DNA of 64,000 bases from Meiothermus sp. (GTDB taxonomy: Bacteria; Deinococcota; Deinococci; Deinococcales; Thermaceae), in NCBI RefSeq assembly GCF_026004115.1, contig NZ_BPIM01000001.1, forward strand, positions 2,088,501 to 2,152,500. Reading direction: 5' to 3'. This document shows positions 53,929 to 62,854 of the stretch, in pieces. Below the pieces are notes generated by a model. It saw nothing but the letters and a program-made list of their open reading frames with translations. It was not told the origin of the DNA and did no database searches. Made by a program: the position numbers and the translations under genes. The stretch's first letter is position 1. The number at the start of each line of letters is the position of its first letter.

Positions 53929-54069
53929 GGGTCTGGTAAGCAAGAATTCAGTATGCGTTTTGAGTCTCCCAATGAGCCGCAGATCGCAATTATGGTCAGT
54001 CGGCGCGCTTCATAATGCGCCGCAAAACAAGTTACCTGTGCATTAGGCACCAAAGCCTGCCTCCCATAG

Positions 54070-55665
<1,596 letters not shown>

Positions 55666-55666
55666 C

Positions 55667-56707
55667 TCACCTCGAGCCCTGCGCCCGCAACCCTTGCAAC
55701 GCCAGGGCCGCTTCGCGGTAGCCGGGCTTGTAGCGCAGCGCTGCCTGAAAATCGGCCCGGGCACCATCCAGGTTGCCCAGGGCTTTGCGGGCCAGACCGC
55801 GCCAGTAGTAGCTTTCCTCGTGGTCATTCACCCGGCCCAGCACATCGCTGGCCAGTGCAACAACCTCAGAGAAGCGCCCGGTTTTGAAGTAGGCCTCGTA
55901 GGGGCCAAACTGGTACCAGAGCATCCGCCAGGGCCAGTTGCTCACCGCATTGGCCGGGCGGCGGGGGTCAAGGGTGCGGCTGGGGGCAATTTGGCGCGAG
56001 CGGTCGTAGGCTTTGCTTGCTTCCGCTGCATTACCCAGGCGCAACAGGCTGCTGCCCAGGTTGAACCAGGCAAAGGTATTCTGGGGGTTTTGCTGGGTTT
56101 CGCGCCGGGCCTGCTCCAATGCCAGTTGCCACTCGACCCCTTCCTGCATCCGGTTCCCTAGAATGGCGGCCAGTTTGTCTTGCTGGCCCCCGGCAAACAC
56201 CACCAGGTAGGTGCGGTTAAAGACCTGCCACAGCCCATCCAGCTCGTTGTAGCGCAGCGTGACCTTGGGGCCATAGTAGCTGTCGAAGGCGTTGAAGAGG
56301 CCCTGGCTGTCGTTGTAGCCCACCAGCAAGCGGTAGTGCCCCATACCGCCGTGGTCGGGGGTCACGAACCAGGTCTCGATAATCACTGGGAAACCCGCGG
56401 CAATCAGGCGTTTGAGTAGGTTCAGATCACCCGCCACGCCCAGGTGCACCCCAAAGCCGCGGCTGCGGGCATACGATGCCATCTCGTCGGCGTTCACGTT
56501 TTTGTCGTTTTTGTTGGGTTTGAGTGTGGGGGCAATCTGGTACTGCGTGTCGCGACTGCCCCAAAAGCTCATAGCCATTCCCAGCGTGACGGGGCCGCAG
56601 TTGTTGTAGCGCTGGTATTCGTGGCGGGCGCCATTCAGAAAAACATTCGCCGGCTGAGCGAACGCGGCGCCTAGCAGTACAAGCAATAAGAAGAGCGTTG
56701 GATACAC
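55667..56707 (-). CDS. Exported C39-like peptidase domain protein with TPRs
   Basis: A 346-residue protein. From GTG 56707 a signal peptide (VYPTLFLLLVLLGAAFAQ) leads to a C39-like papain-fold domain: YNNCGPVTLGMAMSFWG with the catalytic Cys, and GMGHYRLLVGYNDSQG with the His, followed by FNAFDSYYGP. After residue ~200 TPR repeats follow (QNTFAWFNLGSSLLRLGN, GNLDGARADFQAALRYKPG). Such proteins are exported hydrolases or binding proteins of unknown substrate. The open frame upstream of the GTG has no signal and is unlikely. Confidence 0.75.
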   Translation of the reverse strand: MYPTLFLLLVLLGAAFAQPANVFLNGARHEYQRYNNCGPVTLGMAMSFWGSRDTQYQIAPTLKPNKNDKNVNADEMASYARSRGFGVHLGVAGDLNLLKRLIAAGFPVIIETWFVTPDHGGMGHYRLLVGYNDSQGLFNAFDSYYGPKVTLRYNELDGLWQVFNRTYLVVFAGGQQDKLAAILGNRMQEGVEWQLALEQARRETQQNPQNTFAWFNLGSSLLRLGNAAEASKAYDRSRQIAPSRTLDPRRPANAVSNWPWRMLWYQFGPYEAYFKTGRFSEVVALASDVLGRVNDHEESYYWRGLARKALGNLDGARADFQAALRYKPGYREAALALQGLRAQGSR

Positions 56708-56748
56708 CCGTTCAGTATGCCAGATGGGCCTTGGGCCCGATTGTGGCC

Positions 56749-57225
56749 TCAAACCTCGGCGGTCTGGGTGCTGCTTTTGGGAATAAGGCCCTTTAGTTCC
56801 AGCTCCCGCACCCACTCCCGAACCTTGTGGGCAACCTGGTCTCGCACCTTGCGAAAGACCTCGAGGCGCTCGGCATCGCCGCCCTGGGCGGCGCTGGGGT
56901 CTTCGAAGGGCCAGAATAGCCGGTAGGTGCTGAAGGGGAACAATGGACACTCCTGCTCGGCCCGGTCGCACACAACCACCAGGTAAGTGAAGCTGTACTT
57001 GCCGCCCCAGTACTCCATCAGGCTTTTGGCGTGCTGTCCTTCCATGTCCAGATCCATCTCCGAGAGCACCTGGCGGGTCAAGGGGTTGATCTCGCTGGGG
57101 TGCAGTCCGGCGCTATAGACCTCGAAGCGGTCGCCCGCGTAATGGCGCAGCAGGGCCTCGGCCATCTGGCTGCGGGCCGAGTTGTGGCTGCACAAAAACA
57201 GCACCGAGATTTTGCGTTTTCTCAT
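56749..57225 (-). CDS. Arsenate reductase/low-molecular-weight phosphatase-like protein (second copy)
   Basis: A 158-residue LMW-PTP-fold protein. FLCSHNSARSQMAEALLRHY supplies the P-loop with the nucleophilic Cys, and FWPFEDPSAAQGGDAERLEVF the Asp-Pro acid loop. Additional Cys occur at VVCDRAEQECPLF, in the place of the redox Cys of thioredoxin-type ArsC. It reduces arsenate to arsenite in such families. The gene lies 12 bases after the first arsC-like gene. A phosphatase role is the alternative. Last gene of the arsenic island. Confidence 0.8.
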   Translation of the reverse strand: MRKRKISVLFLCSHNSARSQMAEALLRHYAGDRFEVYSAGLHPSEINPLTRQVLSEMDLDMEGQHAKSLMEYWGGKYSFTYLVVVCDRAEQECPLFPFSTYRLFWPFEDPSAAQGGDAERLEVFRKVRDQVAHKVREWVRELELKGLIPKSSTQTAEV

Positions 57226-57237
57226 ACCGACCTCCCG

Positions 57238-57702
57238 CTAGCGTGCCTGGGTAAGCCCTGCGGCCTCCGCCAGGTCATGGTCGCTTGGCACCTGACCCTG
57301 CGTCAGGCTTTGAATCAGGCCCTGACTCATTCGGCCCAGGGCATCGCGTACCCTGCGCCATTCCCCCAGGCCCTTGCCGGAAGGGTCGGGGAAGGAAACA
57401 TGGAGCTTCTGGGTCTGGGCCGGGTAAGCCGGGCAGTTCTCGGCAGCCAAATCGCAAACCGTGAGCACGAGATCGAAGTTCCAGGGGTCGGGCAGGTCGT
57501 AAAGGGTCTTGGAGGTGTGGGCGCTCAGGTCTATGCCCACCTCGCCCATAACCGCGATGGCATCGGGCTTGACAAGGGTTTTCTCGGTGCCGGCCGACCA
57601 GATTTCGGCGGGAAGCTTTAGCTGCTCGGCCCAGTACCTGAGCCAACCTTCGGCCATCTGGCTGCGGGCAGAGTTGTGGGTGCAGAGTACCAGAATGCGC
57701 AT
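57238..57702 (-). CDS. arsC: Arsenate reductase (thioredoxin/LMW-PTP type)
   Basis: A 154-residue protein with LVLCTHNSARSQMAEGWLRYW (P-loop Cys), SAHTSKTLYDLP, VLTVCDLAAENCPAYP with the Cys pair of thioredoxin-linked ArsC, and VSFPDPSGKG with the Asp-Pro. It should reduce arsenate to arsenite with thioredoxin electrons. The start at 57702 (MRILVLCTH) fits the family; the frame opens nine codons earlier without support. It is followed by a second copy. Confidence 0.85.
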   Translation of the reverse strand: MRILVLCTHNSARSQMAEGWLRYWAEQLKLPAEIWSAGTEKTLVKPDAIAVMGEVGIDLSAHTSKTLYDLPDPWNFDLVLTVCDLAAENCPAYPAQTQKLHVSFPDPSGKGLGEWRRVRDALGRMSQGLIQSLTQGQVPSDHDLAEAAGLTQAR

Positions 57703-57944
57703 CGAGTTACAGTATCGGCCTTTTTTCATGGAAATGTCAGGACGTGAGAGGTGTTATTAAACCACCTCGCCTGAACACTTTGCATACCGCAGTGGCGATG
57801 GAGGTAGGGAATAGGGGGCAGGGGTTTGAAGACAGACGTAGGAACCCCCTACCCACCTCCTACCACCCACTTCCATATGTGTATCGTTAAATGTTGATTA
57901 TTCGCCTCGAGTTGCCATCGGAAACGTCTGGAACTTCCTCAGGG

Positions 57945-59180
57945 TTATGCCAGCACTGCTCTGGGCCGGGCCTGCCATATCGCCAGTGCTGAAATTGCCC
58001 CCAGTGCCGCAAAAAGCCATAACACCAGATTGTAGTTGCCGGAAAGCCCGTGCAGGGCGCCTGCCCCAAAGGGGGCGATGGTCTGGGCCACCGCCACAAT
58101 GGAGGTCATGCTACCGTTGATGGTGCCATAGTGCTTTGCACCGTAGATCTCGGCCACCAGGGCAGGTTTGGCCAGGGAGATGGAGCCGTTGGCCAGGCCA
58201 AAAAAGAGCACAAAGGCCCAAAGGCCCGCGCCCTCCGGCAATAACAGCAGGCCAAGCAGACTCAGGGCGTAGCCCCCCAGAAAAGCACCGCTGAGGTGAA
58301 AGAGCGAGATGCGCTCACTGAGAGGTGTATAGAAGATGCGGCCTGCCAACTGCACCACGCCTACCCCTCCGGCAGCCAAGGCCACCAGGGCGGGTGTGTA
58401 GCCTTTCTCGGTCAGCAGAGGCACCATGTGGGCGGTGAGGGCAATGCTGGTGGCCCTGGACAGGGCAAACCCGAGCGAAAGCCACCAGAAAGTGGGTTGG
58501 CGCAGGGCCTCTTTTGCGCTGAGGCTGTTTTCCAGGGCCGGACTCCTAGAACCCGGCGCTACAGCCTCGCCGTCTGGCACCTGCCCTATGTCTTCTGGCC
58601 GGCGGCGCAAAATCAGGGCGTGCAGGGGGATGGTGCCCAGGGCAAAGATGAGGGCCAGAATTTCCAGCGCCCCGCGCCAGCCCGCAAGCTGCACCAGCCA
58701 GGTGGAGAGGGGCACAAAGATGGTGCTGGCCAGTCCGGCCATCAGGGTGACCACGAGCATCGCCCGCGGGCGGTAGCGGCGAAACCAGACCGCCAGCACC
58801 GCAAAGGCCACTTCGTAGAGCACCATGGCCATAGCCAACCCCAGCCCCGCCCAGAGCAGGTAAAAGGTGGTCAGGTTATGCACATGGGCCCAGCCCCAGA
58901 CCAGCAAGGCGCCCCAGATAGATCCTGCGGTCATGAGGGCCCGGGCCCCGTGTCGATCGAACCAGCGCCCTACCGGAATGGCCGCCAGCCCCGAGATCAG
59001 CAAAGCTAGCGAGAAAGCCGCCGAGGTCTCGGCCCGGTTCCAGCCCAGCTCGGCTTCCATGGGCTTCACAAAAACGCCAAAGGCATAGTATAGGACGCCA
59101 AAGCCGATGGTCTGGGTGAGGGCCAGTGCCCAGGCAATGCGCCAGCCGTAATAGGCGGTAGTGGGGGAGGGGTGGGTCAT
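57945..59180 (-). CDS. MFS transporter (OFA/monocarboxylate-like), in arsenic island
   Basis: A 411-residue transporter of 12 membrane segments. GWNRAETSAAFSLALLISGL and GRWFDRHGARALM in the first half and FWWLSLGFALSRATSIAL in the second fit the oxalate/formate or monocarboxylate branch of the major facilitator superfamily. No ArsB or ACR3 is in the island, so this may be the export pump for arsenic, or an unrelated transporter. The gene is about 170 bases downstream of arsN2 and about 240 bases before arsC. Confidence 0.75.
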   Translation of the reverse strand: MTHPSPTTAYYGWRIAWALALTQTIGFGVLYYAFGVFVKPMEAELGWNRAETSAAFSLALLISGLAAIPVGRWFDRHGARALMTAGSIWGALLVWGWAHVHNLTTFYLLWAGLGLAMAMVLYEVAFAVLAVWFRRYRPRAMLVVTLMAGLASTIFVPLSTWLVQLAGWRGALEILALIFALGTIPLHALILRRRPEDIGQVPDGEAVAPGSRSPALENSLSAKEALRQPTFWWLSLGFALSRATSIALTAHMVPLLTEKGYTPALVALAAGGVGVVQLAGRIFYTPLSERISLFHLSGAFLGGYALSLLGLLLLPEGAGLWAFVLFFGLANGSISLAKPALVAEIYGAKHYGTINGSMTSIVAVAQTIAPFGAGALHGLSGNYNLVLWLFAALGAISALAIWQARPRAVLA

Positions 59181-59348
59181 AGGCTGGCTAGGAGTCAGGT
59201 GTTTGTGAGGGGGTCAATCTTCTGCGCTAGAGACCGTCGGGGCCCCAAGGTCCAGGAGGATTTCGCGGGCTGGATTGGGTGATGTGATGGTTTTCTAAAA
59301 AAAAGTTGTGTTTCTCAGGTCTCATGCGGCATGTCCGAAGGCTTGCGG

Positions 59349-59783
59349 CTACTCGAGTTTGAGCAGCATGGCGGTGGCGGTGTCCGGGCATGCACCCTGG
59401 AGTTCCTCTGAAGCACTCAGGGCTGCAGGCAGTTCTGCATGCGTGACCTGCACAAAGCCAAAGCGAGGAAAGTAATCCTGGGCTGTCTCGGTCAGGAGCG
59501 AGATAGAGGTCAGGCTTTTTTGTTGGGCCAGCTCAATCATGCCCTCGGTCAGCTTGGCCCCAATTCTGTGGGCGCGATAGCCCGGCGCGACCACCACAGA
59601 GCGCAAGAGACCGCTATCTTGATGGACTTCCAGGCCCGCGCACCCCACCACCTTTTCGCCGTCGAGGGCCAGGATGAAATTTAGAATGTGTGCTTCCAGA
59701 CCTGCTGTGGGCAGTTGGGCATCGTTTAGCAGGGCCTTTATCTCGGGCAAATCGTCGGTAGTGGCGGTGCAGTAGGTAATCAT
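59349..59783 (-). CDS. arsN2: Arsenic-linked N-acetyltransferase (ArsN2-like)
   Basis: A 144-residue GNAT protein. DDLPEIKALLNDAQLPTAGLEAHILNF, then GCAGLEVHQDSGLLRSVVVAPGYRAHRIGAKL with the acetyl-CoA loop, and LTETAQDYFPRFGFVQV, match the ArsN2 type found next to arsR in many arsenic operons. Some members acetylate organoarsenical antibiotics; this one is untested. GAGGA lies 4 bases before the ATG. Repeat element 4 lies just upstream, between it and the DUF6428-like gene. Confidence 0.75.
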   Translation of the reverse strand: MITYCTATTDDLPEIKALLNDAQLPTAGLEAHILNFILALDGEKVVGCAGLEVHQDSGLLRSVVVAPGYRAHRIGAKLTEGMIELAQQKSLTSISLLTETAQDYFPRFGFVQVTHAELPAALSASEELQGACPDTATAMLLKLE

Positions 59784-59817
59784 GATTCCTCTAGCTTATG
59801 GTTCAAAAGGGTTTGTA

Positions 59818-59944
59818 ATACCAGATTCGGTTAGTTCGTCACCCTTTGGTGACGAACTAACCCGACCGAAGGGAGTGCTCTAGGATTCAAAAAGACAGCC
59901 TATGCTGTTTTTGGTTTTGTAAACTGTCTTTTTGAATCTGGTAT
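59818..59944 (+). repeat. Repeat element copy 4 (short form, 127 bp)
   Basis: ATACCAGATTC to GAATCTGGTAT. The hairpin reads GGTTAGTTCGTCACC-cttt-GGTGACGAACTAACC; its inner stem sequence differs from copy 2 but remains fully paired. The second pair is GATTCAAAAAGACAG/CTGTCTTTTTGAATC, again changed on both sides. It lies inside the arsenic island between the DUF6428-like gene and arsN2. Confidence 0.85.
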
Positions 59945-59996
59945 AAGTATGGGCTGAACCGTTGTTCACAAGGGCGATTCATGCACCCACCCACAC

Positions 59997-60482
59997 TCAG
60001 CAGCAACGAGCAGACGGGGTTGTCATGTCCAGCTCGAGCAACGCTCCACAGCACGCATTGCTGGCCCGCTCACGGGCCTTGCAAGTTACGCCGGGCGGCA
60101 TCAGGTGCACCACCAGATGGTCGCCCTCGAGGGCAATCGAGCCCACATGGTAGTGAATGGCGGGAAGGTCAGTATTCCCGTACTCGAAGCGAACTTCTGT
60201 ATCTGGCTGTACCGGCACCAAGGCCGCGACCCGGTTATAAATGCTAAGGAACTTTTGTACTGTCATGAATTCGGGTTTGTCGTCCGGGCCTGGCCCCATA
60301 AGCTGTACCACGGTCTCGCGCCAGAAGTTGGCCTGTCCGCCGCAATCCATGCTCTCGTAGGTGACATTCATGACCTCGGTAACGTGGTAGCCGGGGGCGA
60401 TCTGCTGGCCCTGGGCATACTTGAAGACCAGCGGTTTGTCCTGGTGGGGAGCCAGGGCCTCGAGCAGTTCTTGTGTTTTCAT
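59997..60482 (-). CDS. DUF6428-like Cys-rich protein of the arsenic island
   Basis: A 161-residue protein. KTQELLEALAPHQDKPLVFKYAQG starts it; GYHVTEVMNVTYESMDCGGQANFWRETVVQL and FRFEYGNTDLPAIHYHVG-like strands follow, and the end is rich in Cys (CKARERASNACCGALLE ... ARCC). Proteins of this type are commonly annotated as DUF6428 next to arsR. The Cys cluster could bind arsenite, but this is an inference. GAGGA precedes the ATG at 60482. It follows arsR closely. Confidence 0.65.
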   Translation of the reverse strand: MKTQELLEALAPHQDKPLVFKYAQGQQIAPGYHVTEVMNVTYESMDCGGQANFWRETVVQLMGPGPDDKPEFMTVQKFLSIYNRVAALVPVQPDTEVRFEYGNTDLPAIHYHVGSIALEGDHLVVHLMPPGVTCKARERASNACCGALLELDMTTPSARCC

Positions 60483-60507
60483 ACGTTCCTCCCTGCGGTT
60501 TTTGAAA

Positions 60508-60858
60508 TTAACCACCGATAGTCGGTAAAAAGGTCTTGATCAGGGCAAAACCCCTAGGGTCAATCCGGTAATACATCCATTTGCCCCGTTTTTCGCCCTT
60601 GACCAGATGGGCCGAGACCAGGCACTTCATGTGGTGCGACACGGTGGGCTGAGAAAGCCCGGTCACGGTTTCCAGGTCGCAGGCGCACAACCCCGGTTGG
60701 GGGCCACAACAGGCGCCATCGGGGTTTTGGTTTTGGGCTAAGTGGGCCAGAATCTTGAGCCGGGCTGGGTCGGAAAGGGCTTTGAATACTAAGGCGCTGG
60801 CCTCGAGCGCACTTTCTTCCGGGTCTCTTGTGTCTGGCTGCAATACCAGTGAACTCAT
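60508..60858 (-). CDS. arsR: ArsR family arsenic-responsive repressor
   Basis: A 116-residue winged-helix regulator. VFKALSDPARLKILAHLAQ, the arsenite-sensing GLCACDLETVTGLSQPTVSHHM with Cys-x-Cys in helix 3 next to the recognition helix, and KRGKWMYYRIDP. An extra Cys pair (GACCGP) just before may add metal ligands. The start at 60858 is 6 bases after a -10 box, implying a leaderless mRNA. It would repress the downstream genes until arsenite releases it from the operator. Confidence 0.9.
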   Translation of the reverse strand: MSSLVLQPDTRDPEESALEASALVFKALSDPARLKILAHLAQNQNPDGACCGPQPGLCACDLETVTGLSQPTVSHHMKCLVSAHLVKGEKRGKWMYYRIDPRGFALIKTFLPTIGG

Positions 60859-60864
60859 ATCGCC

Positions 60865-60895
60865 ACAATACATTGATAAATCTAAATGTGTCAAT
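60865..60895 (-). promoter_or_regulatory. ars promoter with ArsR operator
   Basis: On the minus strand TTGACA (60889-60894), 18 bases and TATTGT (60865-60870). Between and over them lies an inverted repeat, ATTGATAAA...TGTGTCAAT (60872-60895), like known ArsR operators. Repressor bound here would block the polymerase. The ATG begins 6 bases after the -10 box. Confidence 0.75.
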
Positions 60896-61078
60896 ACGAT
60901 AAGTTATACGGGACTTATCCGAAACGTTCCTTTGGGCAAAAAAATCACCCTGTCAATACAAGCAATCCAAGGAAGAGCGGCCAACAAAGAATCTGGTGGT
61001 GCCGAAGAATCTGGTGGCGCGAAGGGACATTGAACGCAAGGGGGCGCTCGCGTATCACAAAACCAACAAGGTCATGGC

Positions 61079-61309
61079 CTAATCTTTGAACAGGTTATCA
61101 AAGGCCTGGTGGCTGCATTCCTTGCGCTTGAGGCGGAACAGGTCGTTTTTGAGCTCGAGCTGACCCTCCTTGAGCAGGTGCTCGAGGGTACGCTGAAGCT
61201 CGTCTTTGGACAGGTTTTCGCCTTCCTCGTCCAGCCAGCGCACAATTTCTTTCTCGCTGGCAAAACGCAAACTCTCGATGGCTTTGAGAACCCAGCCTCG
61301 GGTGTCCAT
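61079..61309 (-). CDS. Small winged-helix-like protein, unknown
   Basis: A 76-residue protein from ATG 61309: DTRGWVLKAIESLRFASEKEIVRWL, then LSKDELQRTLEHLLKEGQLEL and KNDLFRLKRKE. Two or three helices followed by a short hairpin suggest a small winged-helix domain (as in DNA-binding or regulator adaptors). Eight upstream codons are open but lack support. No family identified. It precedes the arsenic island on the same strand, with 220 bases to arsR. Confidence 0.6.
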   Translation of the reverse strand: MDTRGWVLKAIESLRFASEKEIVRWLDEEGENLSKDELQRTLEHLLKEGQLELKNDLFRLKRKECSHQAFDNLFKD

Positions 61310-61352
61310 ACCTGAATATACCGCGATACACACACACTAAATCATGAGAACA

Positions 61353-61621
61353 ATACCGGATTCGGTTCGTTCGGCGCCGAACGGTGGCGAACCAACAGGG
61401 CCGAAGTTATCCGCATAGCGGAGGGCGATACCGCCCCTTGGAAGTTATCCGCGTAGCGGAGGGCGATACCGCCCCTTGGAAGTTATCCGCGTAGCGGAGG
61501 GCGATACCGCCCCTTGGAAAGGGAGACGCTTTTTCGCCTATCGACAGGGAGGTGCTTCAGAATTCAAAAAGACAGCCTTAAGAGCTTTTGGATTTGACAA
61601 CGGTTTTTTTGGATATGGTAT
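61353..61621 (+). repeat. Repeat element copy 5 (extended form, 269 bp)
   Basis: ATACCGGATTC at the left and GGATATGGTAT at the right, more diverged than the other copies. The GTTCGTTCGG...CGAACCAAC palindrome is changed, and the internal 38-base module occurs three times instead of once. It lies between two small unknown genes. Confidence 0.85.
61403..61516 (+). repeat. Three tandem 38-bp modules in repeat copy 5
   Basis: Units at 61403-61440, 61441-61478 and 61479-61516 all begin GAAGTTATCCGC and end ATACCGCCCCTTG; only one base differs (A/G at position 13). Each holds the palindromes TCCGCgtaGCGGA and GGCGatacCGCC. Copies 1 and 3 have one unit. Recent unequal exchange or slippage likely. 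Confidence 0.9.
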
Positions 61622-61661
61622 AACCCCACGAACAGGGGTAATCTTCCATTAATTTGCTCCC

Positions 61662-62177
61662 ATGTCGCACAATAGGGTTGTGGATCCCTTCCGGGAGTAC
61701 CAGGACTATGCCATGGCGCACCGGCTGCGCGAGGCCCTGGACTTTTACCCCGGTAAACTCTACTCGCTCAGTGAGTACGCGACCTTGCGCCTGCGGCGCA
61801 GTGAGCTGGTACGCAAGCTGGTGGGCCGTCAGGGCGACCCCGCCCTGCTCTCCCGTATCGAACAGATCACCGACGACCTCAACTACGGCTTCTGGTCGAA
61901 TCCGGGCCTGCTCAAGGCTTTCCTGAGGCGGCTCTCTCCGGTGCAGTACCCGGTACTCTGTAGCCCCGAGGGTTTTGAAACCCTTCTATCGGGCACCGAG
62001 CGGCTCCGGCTCAAAAAGCCGGGTCTGGCCGGGCGTTACTACCTGGGATGGCTTCGCTTGCCCGAATTGCTGGATGAACCCTTAAAGTTTGAGCAAGCCA
62101 TGCTCGAGCAAGAGCTTCTGGCCGAGGAGATGGGGCTCTTTTTGGATGAATTTCACAAAGTAGCAGGCTCTGGGTAG
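61662..62177 (+). CDS. Conserved-looking hypothetical protein
   Basis: A 171-residue soluble, charged, mostly helical protein: NRVVDPFREYQDYAMAHRL, LREALDFYPGKLYSLSEYAT, RLSPVQYPVLCSPEGFETL and an acidic C-terminus. Good codon use and length suggest a real gene. I recognise no family. Its last 25 bases overlap the 3' end of the thiamine pyrophosphokinase gene on the other strand. Confidence 0.6.
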   Translation: MSHNRVVDPFREYQDYAMAHRLREALDFYPGKLYSLSEYATLRLRRSELVRKLVGRQGDPALLSRIEQITDDLNYGFWSNPGLLKAFLRRLSPVQYPVLCSPEGFETLLSGTERLRLKKPGLAGRYYLGWLRLPELLDEPLKFEQAMLEQELLAEEMGLFLDEFHKVAGSG

Positions 62178-62791
62178 GCAATTAATACCCCGTAACCGGC
62201 CTCGAGCTCAATCTCTACCCGCTCCAAAGCCCGGTTGGAAAGGGTGCGGGTACTGCCCAGGGGTATCTCGGCATTCTGGAGCGGCCAGCGAACACCGCGA
62301 AGACTCAGGCCTACCAGACCGCCCAACGGCAACAAACTCAGCTTGCTATTGGGTGGTAAATCCAGTCGCAGGGCGCCCGGCAACAGGGGGTGGGCCTCCT
62401 CGAGGCCCGAGCTGAGCAGGGTTGGAATACCCTGGCCTACCAGCCGGACTCCCAGCAGCATATGGGCCAGGGTTTGATCGGTCTGACCGCCCATGGCCCC
62501 TACCAGAATCAGCCGGTCGGCCCCCCGGGCCAGAGCCGCTTCGATGGCCAGCTCGCCATCGGTAAAGTCCTTGCTTACCGGGTGCTCCTCGCGGGGCACG
62601 TGGGCATAGGTCTGCTGAAGTTCCGCAGAGGCCGAGTCGAAGTCGCCGACCCACAACTCTGGCTCGAGCCCCAGGGGCCCGGCGTGCGCCATGCCGCCAT
62701 CGGCTGCAATAACCCGGCTCCCGGCTATCTGGGCTTTGAGCCGCCGGGTAGGCGTGAGCGAACCGCTAAGTAAAATGCTGAAGGTGCGCAT
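62153..62791 (-). CDS. Thiamine pyrophosphokinase
   Basis: A 212-residue enzyme. SRVIAADGGMAHAGPLGLEPELWVGDFDSAS contains the ADGG and GDFDS substrate/metal motifs; KDFTDGELAIEAAL and VGAMGGQTDQTLAHMLLG follow, with STRTLSNRAL in the C-terminal thiamine-binding domain. It transfers pyrophosphate from ATP to thiamine to make the cofactor TPP. Adjacent to an ABC ATPase that may import thiamine. Confidence 0.92.
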   Translation of the reverse strand: MRTFSILLSGSLTPTRRLKAQIAGSRVIAADGGMAHAGPLGLEPELWVGDFDSASAELQQTYAHVPREEHPVSKDFTDGELAIEAALARGADRLILVGAMGGQTDQTLAHMLLGVRLVGQGIPTLLSSGLEEAHPLLPGALRLDLPPNSKLSLLPLGGLVGLSLRGVRWPLQNAEIPLGSTRTLSNRALERVEIELEAGYGVLIAYPEPATL

Positions 62792-62854
62792 AGGAGATCA
62801 GGGGGTCGAGCGTTACGGGCCAGAATATCCGAATCCTGCACAGTGCATGGGCTT

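Noticed and set aside
61403-61516. Possible CRISPR array
   Set aside because: The three 38-bp units are directly adjacent with no spacers between them, and single units occur in other repeat copies.
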